From assembly GCA_951394405.1 (NCBI GenBank), contig OX596335.1, positions 4,216,001 to 4,280,000 of the forward strand: a stretch of 64,000 nucleotides of DNA, written 5' to 3'. The notes below the pieces were generated by a model. That model made no database searches. It was given only the letters and a program-made list of their open reading frames with translations, and was not told the DNA's origin. The stretch comes from Coprinellus micaceus. Its lineage: Eukaryota; Basidiomycota; Agaricomycetes; Agaricales; Psathyrellaceae. Numbering within the stretch: position 1 is the first letter of the stretch; each line of letters begins with the position of its first letter. Shown here one piece after another: positions 1 through 13,200 of the stretch. Position numbers and translations under genes: made by a program.

Positions 1-157
1 AATATTGCAAGGTGAGTGCGCGACCTCAAGGCGCCGACTTTATGGAATTTGGGACCTAGTATGATGATCCAGCAATGACCTTATGGACCCGCTCTAGATG
101 GTATGGCACAGCTGGTGGTAACAAACGGGCAAAGAAACAATGGTATGGTATGGCCCA

Positions 158-3100
158 CTAGACGCACCCCCAGCTCCTTCTCCTCTTGTCTGCATTATCC
201 TCCTCCTGGACGTCATTCTCCCGAACAACCTTCAAAAATACGCTCTCCAATGTCGCCTTTTCCACAGTGTACTCCGTGAAATCCCCATGGCCCGATAAAG
301 TGCTGAACAACTTTGCGAGAGTGAATCCTTCCGAAGAGTCAATGGGTACTTCAAATCGAGTCGCGACGTCGTCCGTCTTCTTCGCACCAGGAATATTTGA
401 CATTACCGCCTGAGCGCGGACGATGTCTTCTCGGGTACGGCAGGTGAAATGTACCTCGTATGTAGCGTAACGAGATGTGAGAGAATCGACTGTTCCGACG
501 GCCAGGAGGCGTTTTGCAAGGATTCCCACCGTGTTCGCGAGAGCGGAAGCCTCTTCCATGGAGTCTGGAAAATGGACATTGGGGACCGATTGCAGCATCA
601 TGAGAGGAATGGGGCTCACGAGTCGTAATAATCACAACTTTACCAGCGGATACCTTGCGCAAGGTTTCCCACATGTCTCGCTTCATCCTGGGGTCAACGC
701 CACTTGAGAACTCATCGATGAGGATGACAACCGGATTTCCTGGGGGCGTGATCAGTGTGCGGTCTGTAGTAGCCGAAGTCATGAAAGCACTCACCTATGA
801 GGGCGATAGCCAGTGAGAGTTTCCGCTGATTTCCTCCAGACAGCTTGCTGGCCAGCCTGTCCGCGTAGGTGTGGAGAGCTGTGCTTTTAAGGACGGTTTC
901 GACGTTGTCATCGAGTTCTTTCCCCACAAGAAGGCCCTTGAGTTTTCCATAAATGATAAGATGCTCTCGGACAGTCAGCTGCGAATCGATGGCAGTAAAC
1001 TGGGGGCAGACACCAAGGGATGTACGAGCCATCTTCGGGTGCCTGACCACCGAAGCGCCGTCGATCATGATGTCGCCCATGTCGGGAACAACATCGCCAC
1101 CTGCGGTGAACCACGGGGTCAGAATAGGTCGAGAGATGCGTTGCAATACTTACGAATCATATTGAAGGTCGTCGTCTTTCCAGCTCCGTTGGGACCAAGG
1201 AGCGCAAAGACGGTGTCCCTGGGCAAACCAAAGCTAACATTGTCCACCACCTTGCTATCGCCGTACGCCTTCGAGGCATCTAAAACTCTCAGGAGGTCGC
1301 CCGAGCTTTCTGCATTCTCAGCTGCAGTAGATGAACCTTCCTGCCTCGACGTCCGCCACCCCTTGAGCTTCCCAAAATCCGTGCACCTTCGTACGGCGCG
1401 TGGCCCAGACTCGGCCCATACGAGAGCGCCGAACAGGGTGAAGATGGAGATGAAGAGGTAAAGGATAGGCCCTCCAAATCTTTGCATCGCGCCCATGCGA
1501 GAGGTGTTCACGACTTCATTCCCATCACAAAGGAGCGAAAACAAATTGACCGAAACGAGAGCTGCGCGAGTCTGTGTAGTCGTAAGCAATTGTTCCTAGA
1601 GCAGCAGGGCCGTACGTACCAGGCTGTTCACGGGGGCAAGAATAGATACAGTCCAATGGATAAGCGATATTTGCTTGTGGGCCTGCGACGTCTTGCCATA
1701 GGTGAGCACCAAGAGATACCCGCACATGTAGAGCTGTAACATGAGAAGACACATGAGTGGTAGCCGTAGTAAGACCGTCGCCATACGTACAAGGAACGCA
1801 ATGAACTGGTAACCCGCAGCTGCAGCAAAGGCTGCCAGGGGTGAGCTCACAACAAGCGAAACACAGTACGCAAATAGCGCAGAGGCGATGCCGTGCAACA
1901 CCATGGTCAACCACTGTTTTCCTGCGGTTAGTCACAGTAAACACTGAAACGACAAGCCGTATGCATACCAGGAATCCAAGCCCAGAGAAGTTACTTGCAG
2001 TGGCAGCAGCGAACACGGTCGTGATGATTGTCGAGACAATGACCACAGTGATTGTGTCGAACATCAAGTGGCCTACCCACAAACCAACAGGGTTTGAAAG
2101 GCCATTGGATTTTTGCATCGCCTGCACCGCCGACTTTCGTTCTCTGGACACATAGAGGGCAAAGAAGGCAGGATAAACAGCCTACAGAACGTCGATCTTA
2201 GTGGCAAGGAAGTAGAAACGGGAAACGCACCATCATAGCAGCGAAGAAGATGATCCACTTCAACGAGAACATAGTCCCAGAAACCCTGGCGGGAAAGGTT
2301 GCGAAGCTTGGGGTTATCAGGATCGGTGTACTTGGAGTCGTTCCTGAGGCGGCCAGCGCGTTCGCGTATAACACATTCGACGCCATGTTGAGCATCCCCA
2401 TACCCATGTATCCAGGAGATGTTGCCTCCCAAGCGATAAGCGCCTTGTTCGTGTCCGTATTGACTGAAATCCCGCCGGTCGCCATTTGCTGGTAATTCTG
2501 CTCGACTTGACTGACAAGCGTATCTTGGTCGGACACGTTCGCATATTGGAATGTCGATGGAATCCCGTGGCTTTCAAGCTGTGCAGTGGACGCTGCGACC
2601 ATGTCATCGATAAGGCCGGGCGGGGAGACGAGCAAAGTCGACTGGGAGGACAATGGATCGGGAATGTAAAGTGCGGTGGGGAGGAAGAGTTGGTGAGGGA
2701 TGACCGGTTGAAGGGGAGTAGTGCATGATTGCGACTTCCCGTGGATGAAGAGGAGGGGGATGCAAGACCCTGCAAGCGGAATCACAACGGACAATATTGG
2801 CATCAACCAGCTCCTCTTCGAGATGAGGAGTCGCTTCTCGAAAATAGTAAGGGCTTGACGGAAAGGAGACACTGGGCGTCCGTTTACAAGGTTAAGAGAT
2901 GAGCCCGGTTGTTTACCAGGGGAAGGGGCATTTTTGGTCAAGACATCGATCTCTTGAGAAAGGGTGGGTTGCATTTGCAATTGCTTCTCGAGGGTTGGAG
3001 AGCACGTGCTATCAATGGTAGACTCTGAATCTTTCTCGGGAGTTGGCGAGCCGGGGATATCGAGGGTGGACGACGAATCTTTCTCGGAGGACGAGCCAGC

Positions 3101-5940
3101 CATATCAATGGTGGACGACGAGCCCTTTTCGATTGGCGAGGAGTCGGCGACCCCACTGTCGTTCTTCGCCATCAAGTCGAGGAATATACTCTCAATGGTT
3201 GTTCCAAGAACATCGTACGATGTGACGCTGTGTGTGGCACCATCACGGTCCAAAATCTCGAGGAGTTCCTGAACTACCTTGGAATCCTTGGACTTGAGGT
3301 GGTAGGCGAATTGGTTTGGGGCGGGAGATGATATGTGCGTAAGAGGTGCCACACGACGGAACGCGGTTAGAAGTTCGCCGTGGGCGACCGCCCCGGTTAT
3401 TCCTCTGTCGCCGTGGCTGAACGTGACTTGAATAGAATATCCTTGGCCGAGATCTCGTTTGAGAGCAATTGGGGACCCCGAGGCGACGAGCTTTCCAGGA
3501 GCTGCGAGGATAGCGATGTGATCGGCGAGTAAGTCTGCTTCATCCAGGAACTATGATAACGTCAACACAGCCAAGGTGGTACGGGAATGCAATTGTGTCT
3601 TACATGGCTGGTGAAGACGATGGCTCGGTCGTCTTTGAATGAGGTGAGTGTTCTCCACAATGCGCGCCTACTCAATGGGTCAACTCCGGACGTGCACTCG
3701 TCGACGAGAACAACTACACCAACCATGTCAGCAGGGAATGCTTTGGTTGGAGTGGGAAAGCCGTACCCTTCGAGCCTCCCAATAGCCCAATTGCCAGCTG
3801 CAGCTTACGTTTCTGGCCTCCAGACAAAGTCATTGCATTCGCGTGAATTTTCTTTCCCAGATCACAGTCCCGCAACAACTGCTCAAGGTCTTCGTCCTTA
3901 TCCGAGCTAGGAGACCATTTCGCTGCCTTCCACACATGGAGGGTTTGCAGACACGTCAAGTCGGGGAAGAGAACGTTCTTCTGAGGGACGATGCCTAAAG
4001 TACCGCGAGGTGGGCGTCGTCGACCACCTTCAAAGATGATGTGGCCGCCAGTCTGCCCGTCGAGACCGCTGATAATTCCGAGTGAGGTAGACTTTCCGGC
4101 ACTAAGGAGAGGGCATCAGCGGAAAGGGCGCGTGGTGGGTTGAAGGGGATTGCACATGCCCATTAGAGCCCAGGAGAACGAAGATGCCAGTTTTGGGAAC
4201 ATCGAAGCTAAGGTCGTTCACGGCAGTCACGTTGGACTTTGGGTCCCATCTGGACGAGCAGAAAACCTTGTTGAGATGGCGGACAGAGATGGCAACATCT
4301 TCGCCAGGGGGTTCGGTCACCTCGTTCTGGGCTTCCTTGGGGAGCTTGGGGTCGTACAACCAGCTTTCCAAAAGGACCGCGAGATACGGCCAGAGGATGA
4401 TGTTGGCCTTGAAAGGAGAGGAGGAATAAGTAACTTGAGTTGGGGCAAGGAGCTAGGGGTAAAGGTACTCACTATCCCGACAACGAGAAGGGGAAGGACG
4501 ACGAGGCCATTATCCGGGTCCCCCTTGACAATATTAGTCGCCCAGACGTGGGATTCATACCCGGCGATGGCCCGAATGACAAACACGTAGAATGCCGGTG
4601 GTAAGATGAGCGTGAAGAGGCAAGCTCCAGCAGTGGACGCATTCCCATACACTAGAGCAAGAACTGCGATGACAATAGCGAGGGCCGTAGTCACAACCGC
4701 AGCTAACTGAGGGCTTTTCCCGAAGGGGGCCGCAATGACGAACGACCAGCTCGCGAGGATGAGGCCGAAAAGGATGTGGATGATGACGATGAGTCCCATG
4801 TTGGACTCTGCGTAAATACGGTGCGCCCAAATCACGCTTACGATGATCCAGGCTGGTAGGTAGGTCAAGGAAATACTGAGATGCCAGGATCTGCGACATT
4901 GATCAACGCTTGTCGGGTTCAAGGTTTCTTGGCGACGTACATAATACGTGCACTATGCAACAGACCCATTGCCTGCATATGAGCTGTTATTAGAGACGCC
5001 CTTTCGCTCGACACCGCGCCGGGGAGTTGGTACGTGACACCGGCAAACGTGACGATACTAGACAAGTCAGCTTTTGAGGCGGTCATCGAAGGAACAGAAA
5101 CTCACAATCCCAGCACAAGCAAATCCCGCACCGCGCGAACATAGCGCAGACGGATTTTAGTCTTCTGCTCTTCATTCGTCTCCTGAGTAAAAGGCCATTC
5201 TTGAGGTGTTGGCGTCCGCACGCCAGTCTGCAGTTCGATGATGGCCTGGAAGATGGTTAGACGCGTCGTACAGCGGCTCGGTAGACCCACATTATCAATA
5301 GCCCATTGCAAGGGAAGTATCCTCGTCTCATAGTCACTGGTATGTTTCTCGACGTTGACGTAGATGAGCCCAGCATCTGCGTAAATGGTATAGTTAACGG
5401 GTGAAGATCCAGAGGCCGGGGTATCAAAGAAGGTAACCGCGGCGAAGCATCGTGAGTAGAGATTAAAGTTCTGGGGGCATGCAGTGGGTATATCATTGGC
5501 TGAGTCAACTTTCTTGACGGATGCGAGTTGGGCGGGGCTGAACGAGGATGTGACATGATCGATGATGTCTCCCGGAGCAATCCCACCTGTCCCGTCAGTG
5601 TCGTCGGCCCAGAAGAAGGAAAGCGTGTGGTCGAATTGTTCGTGAAGGGGGTATATGGACACCGGTTCACCAATACCATGCTGAGGGCGTTCAGAACGAG
5701 GTGTCAATGAGCCCATGGGTGCACGCACCTTATCGGGTTTATTGAAGAATAGCTGCGCGTATGCAAGGAAGGCGCCATAGATGATCGGGAGGGTGAAGCT
5801 TCTACAAACGTTAAACTTGGACGAGTCAACGCACTAGTAGAAACCTAGCAACGAGTCCCACTCACTATCGGCTTTCGCCAAAGGCTAATCCAATTCTTCC
5901 ATATCAAAGCCCTAAGCTGTATCCAGAAAAGGTTGGTCAT
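158..5940 (-). CDS. ABCA-type full-size ABC transporter
   Basis: Full-size transporter with two membrane domains, each followed by an ATP-binding domain; ABCA proteins generally move lipids or lipid-like substrates. I start it at the ATG at 5940 because the product opens with MTNLFWIQLRALIWKNW, the usual ABCA first helix. A large extra-membrane loop is coded around 5100-5730, and membrane segments lie around 4400-4950 and 1500-2300. First NBD (about 3300-4370): Walker A is split by an intron near 4100-4170 (LLGSNG then AGKST), followed by LSGGQKRK and VLVDECTSGVDP. Second NBD (about 160-1460): LLGPNGAGKTTT, LSGGNQRKL, VILIDEFSSGVDP. The H-loop motif T-H-S-M-E-E is only formed after removing an intron at about 565-619. 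The C-terminus carries the ABCA-like LESVFLKV. All key ATPase motifs are present, so it looks functional. Substrate unknown; exact splice sites in the middle are approximate. Confidence 0.85.
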
Positions 5941-7628
5941 TATTGTTCACTTCCCGCGGGTATTGTTGCTGCTGGGGGGTATCAAAGAAAGAGGAAGAGG
6001 AAGTGCGTTCGGAGGGGGAAGAGAGATAATGTGCAAGGTCATTTTAGACGGAAACCACTTGTCCCTAAGAATGCAAAGCCTAGACTGGGTATTACTGCGA
6101 TGATGGCTCCTAGGTGCTCTCCTTGGGTCGACTTGGAATCTTGGGCCCAAAAATCGCGTTCAGGTCAGAGGAGTAAGCGAAGGTACCCCTTTTCAGGGGG
6201 TGGCTGTCCTCACCCCAGTCTTGACCCCATTAACGACAGGAGGTCTTCGCAGAGCTTCCTAAATCCATCTCCAGTTTCTATCTTGGGGGGGACGTCGTCG
6301 GGGTACGCGTGGTCCCAGAGACCGTGGTCCTTGCTTGGCGACCTTGCTGAGGATGGCGCGACCTTCAGACCTTTGGGACGGTTTACAACAGGGGAAAGCG
6401 TAGCCCCAGATCACGGTCAAGGGTTTTATGCCAAGTGGCAGAATAAGGTAAGGTCCGAATCGTGGTGGATGAGGAGTAGGATGAACTGTCACACGTCACA
6501 GCGTGGACGCTGGGCGCTTAGCGGCTGCCGGCAGATGCCGAACGTCCCGCCAAGCAAGTCCAAGCAACGCGACTTGGTGCAGAGGCCGATGCCTGAGGCA
6601 CGGCGGTACGAGTCTTTACAGGGGCTTTCAGCTAGCTCATATAATGTCCGACTATCAATGTTCGACATAAGGGTTAGGTGGACTCATAAAGGGGTCGCCG
6701 GCGGTATGGGACGTACGAATGAAACTCATTGAATCGCCAGTTAAATATTTATTTCCCCCCACCCGCCCCTTTGCTCGGCGTCGCACGCCCTTGGCGTGCT
6801 CCGCTCTCACAAGAAATTTCAGTGCAAAGTTGTCGCCGAGTTAGGCTGAGTACTTAGGTCAAGTTCCAGCCTCACGTGTGACATGTCGTTCCCATCCGTC
6901 TCGAGGTGGCCACCTGCGGCAACGCGATGCAATTCATCGAGCCGCCAATTCAATATCATTCCACCCACCCACCCCTTTGCTCGGCGTCGCACGCCCTTGG
7001 CGTGCTCCGCTCTCACAAGAAATTTCAATGCAAAGTTCTCACCGGATTAAGGCCAAGTTCCAGCCTTGCAGTATAACATCGTAGGTTTACCAATTAGACC
7101 GGGAAGCTGGTCCTTCATGCATCAACGGATGACACTTGTTATCCAATTTCCTTGTCCAACCGCTTACTGGTACTCCTTTGTTCGCATCGTGCGCCTGTGG
7201 TGTACTTCTGCTTGCAAGAAGATGGGTTTCGACTTTGATCCTGATTTATATTTGTATAGCTCAGAGCACTAGTTTCTGGGAATGCTTCTCTCAGAGTTGT
7301 AATCCATGAAATACACTCTGCTAGCACTCGCTGGCGCACGCCTACGGCGCGCTCGCGCTCATGCAAGGCCTGTGCTCTAAATAGGGGCTTTGCCTCTGAA
7401 AAGGTATTTGATGCGCAATTGATGCGCTGTTGGGGTATCACCAAATCACAGCCAAATTTAGTAGAGGCCCGTCGAGACTCCTTCCTAATGGGCATCGGCC
7501 GCGAATTAATTGCAGAGCGAGCTCAGTGAGAACGAGCTTTCCTTACGTAAAGACTCGTAACTCCGTCAGGCACCGGCGGCCTTGAGTAGTTGGGGTTTCC
7601 TTGTATCCTACCACTGAGGAAGACGAAA
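5941..7628. other. intergenic region with repeat array
   Basis: No convincing gene. An open plus frame at 6031-6732 lacks domains and sits on repetitive, promoter-like DNA, so I do not call it. The left part is the upstream region of the ABCA gene on the minus strand. The right part holds the degenerate repeats described separately, and a TAAGCGCCC-type word at 6512-6520 (as GGGCGCTTA). Confidence 0.6.
6724..7375. repeat. degenerate tandem repeat, unit about 200 bp, four copies
   Basis: A 56-bp core at 6766-6821 recurs without mismatch at 6972-7027, 206 bp away. The flanks are also related: a cattgaatcgcc-like stretch before the core and aggtcaagttccagcct after it. A third, much more diverged core lies near 7173-7230 and a fourth near 7318-7370. 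The core contains the perfect hairpin GCACGCC-CTT-GGCGTGC; copy 4 keeps it with one change (GCACGCC-TAC-GGCGCGC). Seen directly; the element family is unknown to me. Confidence 0.75.
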
Positions 7629-8100
7629 ATGCACGCATCCCTGTCCGTCAAGGTGCGATAAATTGCCACGTCCTGCTCCCCTTTCCCCCTGAACGATCGC
7701 TGTAGAAGCAACAGGAGAAGGTTGCAGAACTGGAGGCCGAGATCGAGCGATGGCAGTTATTGCTGGGGTATGTCGCGCATATAGTTATCCGAAAAGACTC
7801 ACACTGCCATTAGAAGTGAAAAAGACGCCGATGTCATCGTGAAGCACCATATCAAGCTCTTGCACCAGTACAACGAGGTCAAGGACGCGACTCAGGTACG
7901 ATTCAACCGCTGCGATCTCGACGGCGTTCCTAGATGGCGCTCACCATGTCTCGCTCGTCAGATACTAATAGGAAGGGTGCGGTGATTGGCTCGAGTTTTC
8001 CGTAGACGCCGCTCAATTGCCTTTGGGATAGCTGGCGGCTTGGAGGGAGACGACTATCCGGCAGGTTCACAAGGATTACGAACTGGGAGACGAAGATTAG
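7629..8100 (+). CDS. swi5: Swi5-family recombination mediator (five exons)
   Basis: Small helical protein that with Sfr1 (Mei5) helps Rad51/Dmc1 filaments form during homologous recombination. Exons: 7629-7652, 7706-7767, 7814-7895, 7962-7976 and 8032-8100; together 252 nt, giving 83 residues, close to the about 85 of fission yeast Swi5. All four introns (53, 46, 66 and 55 nt) have GT-AG ends and the frame stays open. An N-terminal coiled coil (VAELEAEIERWQ) is followed by the family core IVKHHIKLLHQYNEVKDATQ, then ILIGRLAAWRETTIRQVH and an acidic end. The fourth exon is only 15 nt and encodes ILIGR. The start is the first ATG after an in-frame TAG upstream. No exon is long, so the gene is easily missed by ORF finding. 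Recognition of the core is strong; the first exon is the least certain. Confidence 0.85.
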
Positions 8101-10186
8101 CCCCCCCTGTCTCATATATTCTCACCTCGTCCTCGTTTTATTGCAGCCTCACTTAGTTCAGGTTATTCAAGAGCCATCCGGATCCCAGGCCTCTGGTAAG
8201 CTAAACTCAGAAGGGGGACCAGGGTCATGCTACCATTTGCCCAATGCCGCTCATCGGACGCGCTTCGCAAAGGGTAAACTCGCGGTGTTTTTTCCTATCC
8301 TCTGGCTCACGAAAGCTTTCAGACCCCCTTTCGCGCAGGATGCGTCTTTCAGCGAACGTTCCTCCACACCAGAACCGGCGGGAGACCGAGGCCTTTGACC
8401 CGCCATCAGGGCTGACCCGGGCGCCTCCAGATGTAGTAACGCGCGGGCGCTTAGTTTGCGCATCATCTCTCTCAGCCACTAGCATCGGAGAGCCACTTCA
8501 ACCACCTCCATCTCTTGAAGGAAATGCTACAGGGACTCCTCAAGAACTTTGCCCTCGCGTAGCCAAGGTTTCGTGCAATCAGCAAGTCTTGGGCTTCAAG
8601 CCGGAGTCTCTGCCCTGCTGTCCGACGTTCGGCGCAGGTGCTCAGGACCCAGATGGTGGTTATTGCTTGATCGTCGACGATTGAAACACTGCTGCAACCG
8701 GAAATGACTGCCTTCTTGTGACACTCTTCCCAGGTTCCCCTCGTGGTACGATCCATGTCATGGGTATGGTCGTGAAGACGATCTTTGGACCTTCCTCTTC
8801 CCCTTCCTGGGTCTCTGTTTCTTCAAAGCCCTTCAATACGTCGCCTCCCATGATCTACGGAGATGTTCTGTTTTCATCTCGTTATGGCATTCTCGTCACT
8901 TTCACGCAGTAGATCCTTTGGGGTGCCTTCTCCTGTATCAAGCTCTTTTTCCGAAGCAAAGAAGCCAGAGTAGATCGGTGTTGGATCGATGGCGTATTCA
9001 CAGCTGACCGGGGTTTGCTCGCCCGTTCGTAAATGAAGAACGGATGGTGGAAAGGGCTCTCCAAGTGGCGCCATGCTGCTGCTTATGATGATAAGAAACG
9101 TTCTTTTGTTGCTGGTCGTCTTGCTGTGGGCCCCCTGTGAAAGCTTACCAACCAAGCTTAGGCGACTGCCATGACACTCCCTTGCTGCAGACGCACTGGA
9201 CTAGAATCAAAGGCCACCGAGATTACTCATCCAACTCCTATATGCAGCAGTTTCAATGAACTCCAGCCTGACGGTGACAGAGAACCGGAAAAGCAGCGAA
9301 GGGGCCGGCGTTGAATTGGGTCGTTATACTTTTAGACCGTTGATAACGGTGCTCGTGCGGTACAGGCGTACATCCCAGTCACCTTATGCCGAATGACAGA
9401 CCACTTGCCGCTAACCTGCCGTCCGATAAAAGCGCGGTTCCTTGGACCATGGCCAGCACACCTTACAGCCCTGGACAGCAGCGACGAGGGCCGATTTGTC
9501 AGCACCTTATCATCTATGTCTTCCAGTTTACGAACTGCATGAAAGAGGGTAACGAAGAAGGCATCACTATTTCCTTCTGCATGCGCCAAGGAGGCCGGGT
9601 ACAGTGCGTGTTTCGTCCATTTATAATTCCTACTCAGGAGTTGGGCGACGCTCATGTTTTCTCGATCAATCGTCTAACACGCGGCACGGAGGACGCGTAT
9701 ACACCTTCGGCGTCCAAACCTTCTTATTGACATGTTTAGCACTACGTGCTGTTGATTTAGATGTGTAAGAAGGTTGGAGCCTTTGCGGTTGCGAGGCCTT
9801 TGCCAAGACGCGCTATCTTCGCTGTGTTCCATGTTATGACTCGGTCGGCAGGCCGGCACTCGCTCAAGGTTGATTGGCCCGTGGATGCCGCGTTTTGAAG
9901 AGAGTCTAGCGCAGAGGGAGGGCGATTTCGTTCGGTACGAGGACACAGGCCAACCTTTTCATCCAACAACAATCGGGGAGTTGGTCAAACTAAATTTATG
10001 ATAGCGGCGCGTTGAGGCCATCTCGGCCTATCGTGTTCCTGAGGTTTTGGATCGGGGGGTCTATCGGATGGAGAACGAATTCTGTCGAATTTGGCACGGA
10101 AACGTTGGAAAACGAGGGTGACTGAGTCAGCTCTAAAAATTCCGTTGGACAGAATTTCAGATCACCGGAACCGACATGTGGGATGA
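8101..10186. other. intergenic or weakly coding stretch
   Basis: About 2 kb between swi5 and the PDR pump. Two minus-strand frames have a coding-like composition but no recognisable domain: 8874-9155 (contains SGFFASEKELDTGEG) with 8660-8851 downstream, and 9332-9655 (opens MSVAQLLSRNYKWTKHALYP). They could be exons of an unknown minus-strand gene or decayed remnants; I could not join them convincingly. A GGGCGCTTA word lies at 8445-8453. The last 200 bp are the promoter of the PDR gene. Confidence 0.4.
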
Positions 10187-10193
10187 TATAAAG
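10187..10193 (+). promoter_or_regulatory. TATA box of the PDR transporter gene
   Basis: TATAAAG lies 52 bp before the chosen ATG at 10245, a normal fungal spacing for a TATA element that gives a short leader. Seen in sequence; function inferred. Confidence 0.55.
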
Positions 10194-10244
10194 GTTGCCA
10201 GACTCCACCATGTTTTTCGTTCCTGTCGTCCTGAGCCATCCTCC

Positions 10245-13200
10245 ATGGCAGATACCCCTGCGGACACGGCTACCCTCAACGACGACAACGTGTCCCACGA
10301 ACGCGAGCACCGATCTCCTCGTCACGTCGACGATGTCGTTCTCCGTGCCGAAGCCGAGTTCGACGCTCTTTCACGACAACTGACAAAGCACTCTGTGGGC
10401 GCCCGGCAGTCGTTGGAGAAAGTCACAGACTCCGACCCAGAGAAGGCGCAGGAAAACGTTGAGGAAGCATTCGATCTCAGGGAGTACCTATCCTCTTCGA
10501 ATGACGCGAATCAGCAAGCCGGCATCAAGCATAAGGTGTGTACTCCCTGCCTGTTGACGTCGAGCTCAACACTGAGCGTCGATGTTTAGAATGTCGGTGT
10601 GATCTGGGATGATTTGCAGGTCGAAGTACCTGGAGGAGCGGAAAGCAAGGTGTGTAATTTGCCCGTGGCGCGCCTGATGGTTGATTGACTTTTCATTACA
10701 AGATTTATGTGGGCACCCTTGGAGGTATGGCGGCTTATCGACCATGTACAATGCTTTGATACTTACCGGGCCCGTTCAGGTGCTGTCGTTGGTTTCTTCC
10801 TTGGCCCCTTCCTCTGGCTATGGGGCCTCTTCGCCGGTCTGTTCCCAAAACTCCAAAAGTCAGGGCCAACCAAAGCCATCATCCACAAGTGCGTTGACCC
10901 CCCCTCTTCCAAGTCTTATGAACGTCGTTAATAGATAAGTCAATAGGAGCTCTGGTACTCTCAAGCCTGGAGAGATGTGTCTAGTCCTTGGGACCCCAGG
11001 CGCTGGATGCACGACCTTCCTGAGGACCATCGCCAACCAACGTGAAGGTTATTCGAACGTGTCTGGCGAGGTTACCTATGCCGGAATCACAGCTGAGGAA
11101 ATGCAAAAGTATTACAAGGGCGAGGTTGTTTACAACCAAGAAGGTGAGAACTCATCGATAACAGCCTATCATTCAGCGTCTCATTCCCTACCTCAGATGA
11201 TATCCACATCGCGACGCTGACTGTTGGGCAGACTTTGAAGTTCGCCCTTTCCACGTATGTGCTATGTAAACGCTGCGCATGCCGACTCTCTGCTCACTAC
11301 ATGTTACTAGGAAAACCCCTGGGCCAAACGGTCGTCTTCCCGGCATCTCTCGGAAGGAGTTCGACAGAGAAGTCGAAGACCTGTTACTCCGCATGCTCAA
11401 TATCCCTCACACCAAGAACACTCTTGTCGGCGACGAATTCGTCCGCGGAGTTTCAGGTGGAGAGAGGAAGCGCGTCAGTATCGCTGAGATGATGGCCACT
11501 CGTGCTCGTGTTCAGTGCTGGGACAATTCCACGAGAGGTTTAGACGCATCCACGGCTCTTGACTTCGTGCGAAGTCTCCGCGTCATGACCGACGTCCTAG
11601 GACAAACGACCTTCGTATCTTTGTGCGTCCACATCATATTGCTTAGTACGACGTCTTCTAATTTCCCCGTTTCAGATATCAAGCCAGCGAGAGTATTTAC
11701 GATCTGTTCGACAAGGTCCTCGTGTTGGATAAAGGTCATCAAGTCTTTTATGGGCCAACATCCGAAGCTCGCGCGTATTTCGAAGGACTTGGATACAACC
11801 CTCTCCCTCGCCAGACTACCCCCGACTATCTCACTGGTTGCACTGATGACAACGAACGCCAATTCGCTCCGGGCCGCTCACTTAAGGACGTTCCTTCTAC
11901 CCCAGAAGCGCTTGACGCCGCGTACCAGTACTCGCAGTTTGGTCAGGCCGCTGAGGCAGACCTCAAACAATACAAGGGACGCATGGCAATCGAGAAGGAG
12001 GATCAAGAGGCATTCCGCGCTGCTGTTTCGGCTGACAAGAAGAAGGGGGTCTCCAGGAGTAGTCCTTACACGCTCGGGTTCTCTGGGCAAGTCTGGGCAT
12101 TGACGAAGCGCCAGTTCCAGACGAGGTGGCAAGACCGTTTCCAGATCTACACCAGCTACACATTGTCTATTGCCCTCGGTTTCGTCATTGGTGCCGCCTA
12201 CTACAAGCAACCTCTGTCCTCCAATGGTGCTTTCACTCGAGGGGGTGTCATCTTTGCCGCGCTGCTGACGACCTGTCTGGACGCCTTCGGAGAGGTGTGT
12301 CTTCTCACTCAAACTAAGAGTCCGACATTCGTACTCATGATCATGGTCTTAGATGCCCGGTCAAATGTTGGGTCGCCCGATTCTTAAGAAGCAAACCGAT
12401 TTCAGCCTCTACCGACCGTCGGCCATCGCGCTCGCCAACCTATTCGCCGACATCCCCTTCTCGGCGACTCGTGTCCTCTTCTTCAACCTCATCGTCTACT
12501 TCTTGTCCGGCTTGCACCAGTCGGCGGGAGGGTTCTTCACCTTCCACCTTTTCAACTATGTCGCATACCTGAGCATGCAAGCCTTCTTCCGCATGTTCGG
12601 TCTTATCTGCTTCAGCTTTGACTCTGCATTCCGTCTCGCTGTGTTCTTCATCCCTAACTTGTGAGCCTATTTCCTCCAAACCCGACGCCCGTCTGTGCTT
12701 ACATATTGGCGGACAGCGTGGAGTACACCGGATACATTCTTCCCGTCGATAGCATGCCGAGGTGGCTCTTCTGGATCGTAAGTTTCTTACAACTTCTGAT
12801 GTGAGCTGTGCTGACGAGCTCTTCAGTACTACATCAACCCCGTCTCGTATGCCTGGCAGTCCTGCATGGAGAACGAGTTCATGCGGATATCGGTGCGCAG
12901 CTGTCCTGAAATTCCTCGTCCGATAGTGATACTGATTTCTCGTGCTCTCTCAGCTCACCTGTGACGGCAACTCCGTGATCCCCAGGAACGGATTTGGCCT
13001 TTCCAAGTATCCGTATGTCTTGCCATCTTCCTTTTACTCGGCTCTCTTGATACTGATACATGGCTTAATCAGCGACATGTTGAGCGTCAACCAAGCTTGC
13101 ACGCTTTTCGGAGCGGAGAGCGGTAACGCGCTGATCTCGGGCAGGAACTACATTCGCGTCGGTTACGGCCTCGACCCTGCCGACCTGTGGAGGCGCAACT

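Noticed and set aside
6031..6732. 233-codon plus-strand open frame
   Set aside because: No domain, Trp/Arg/Ser-rich odd composition, overlaps promoter DNA; likely chance.
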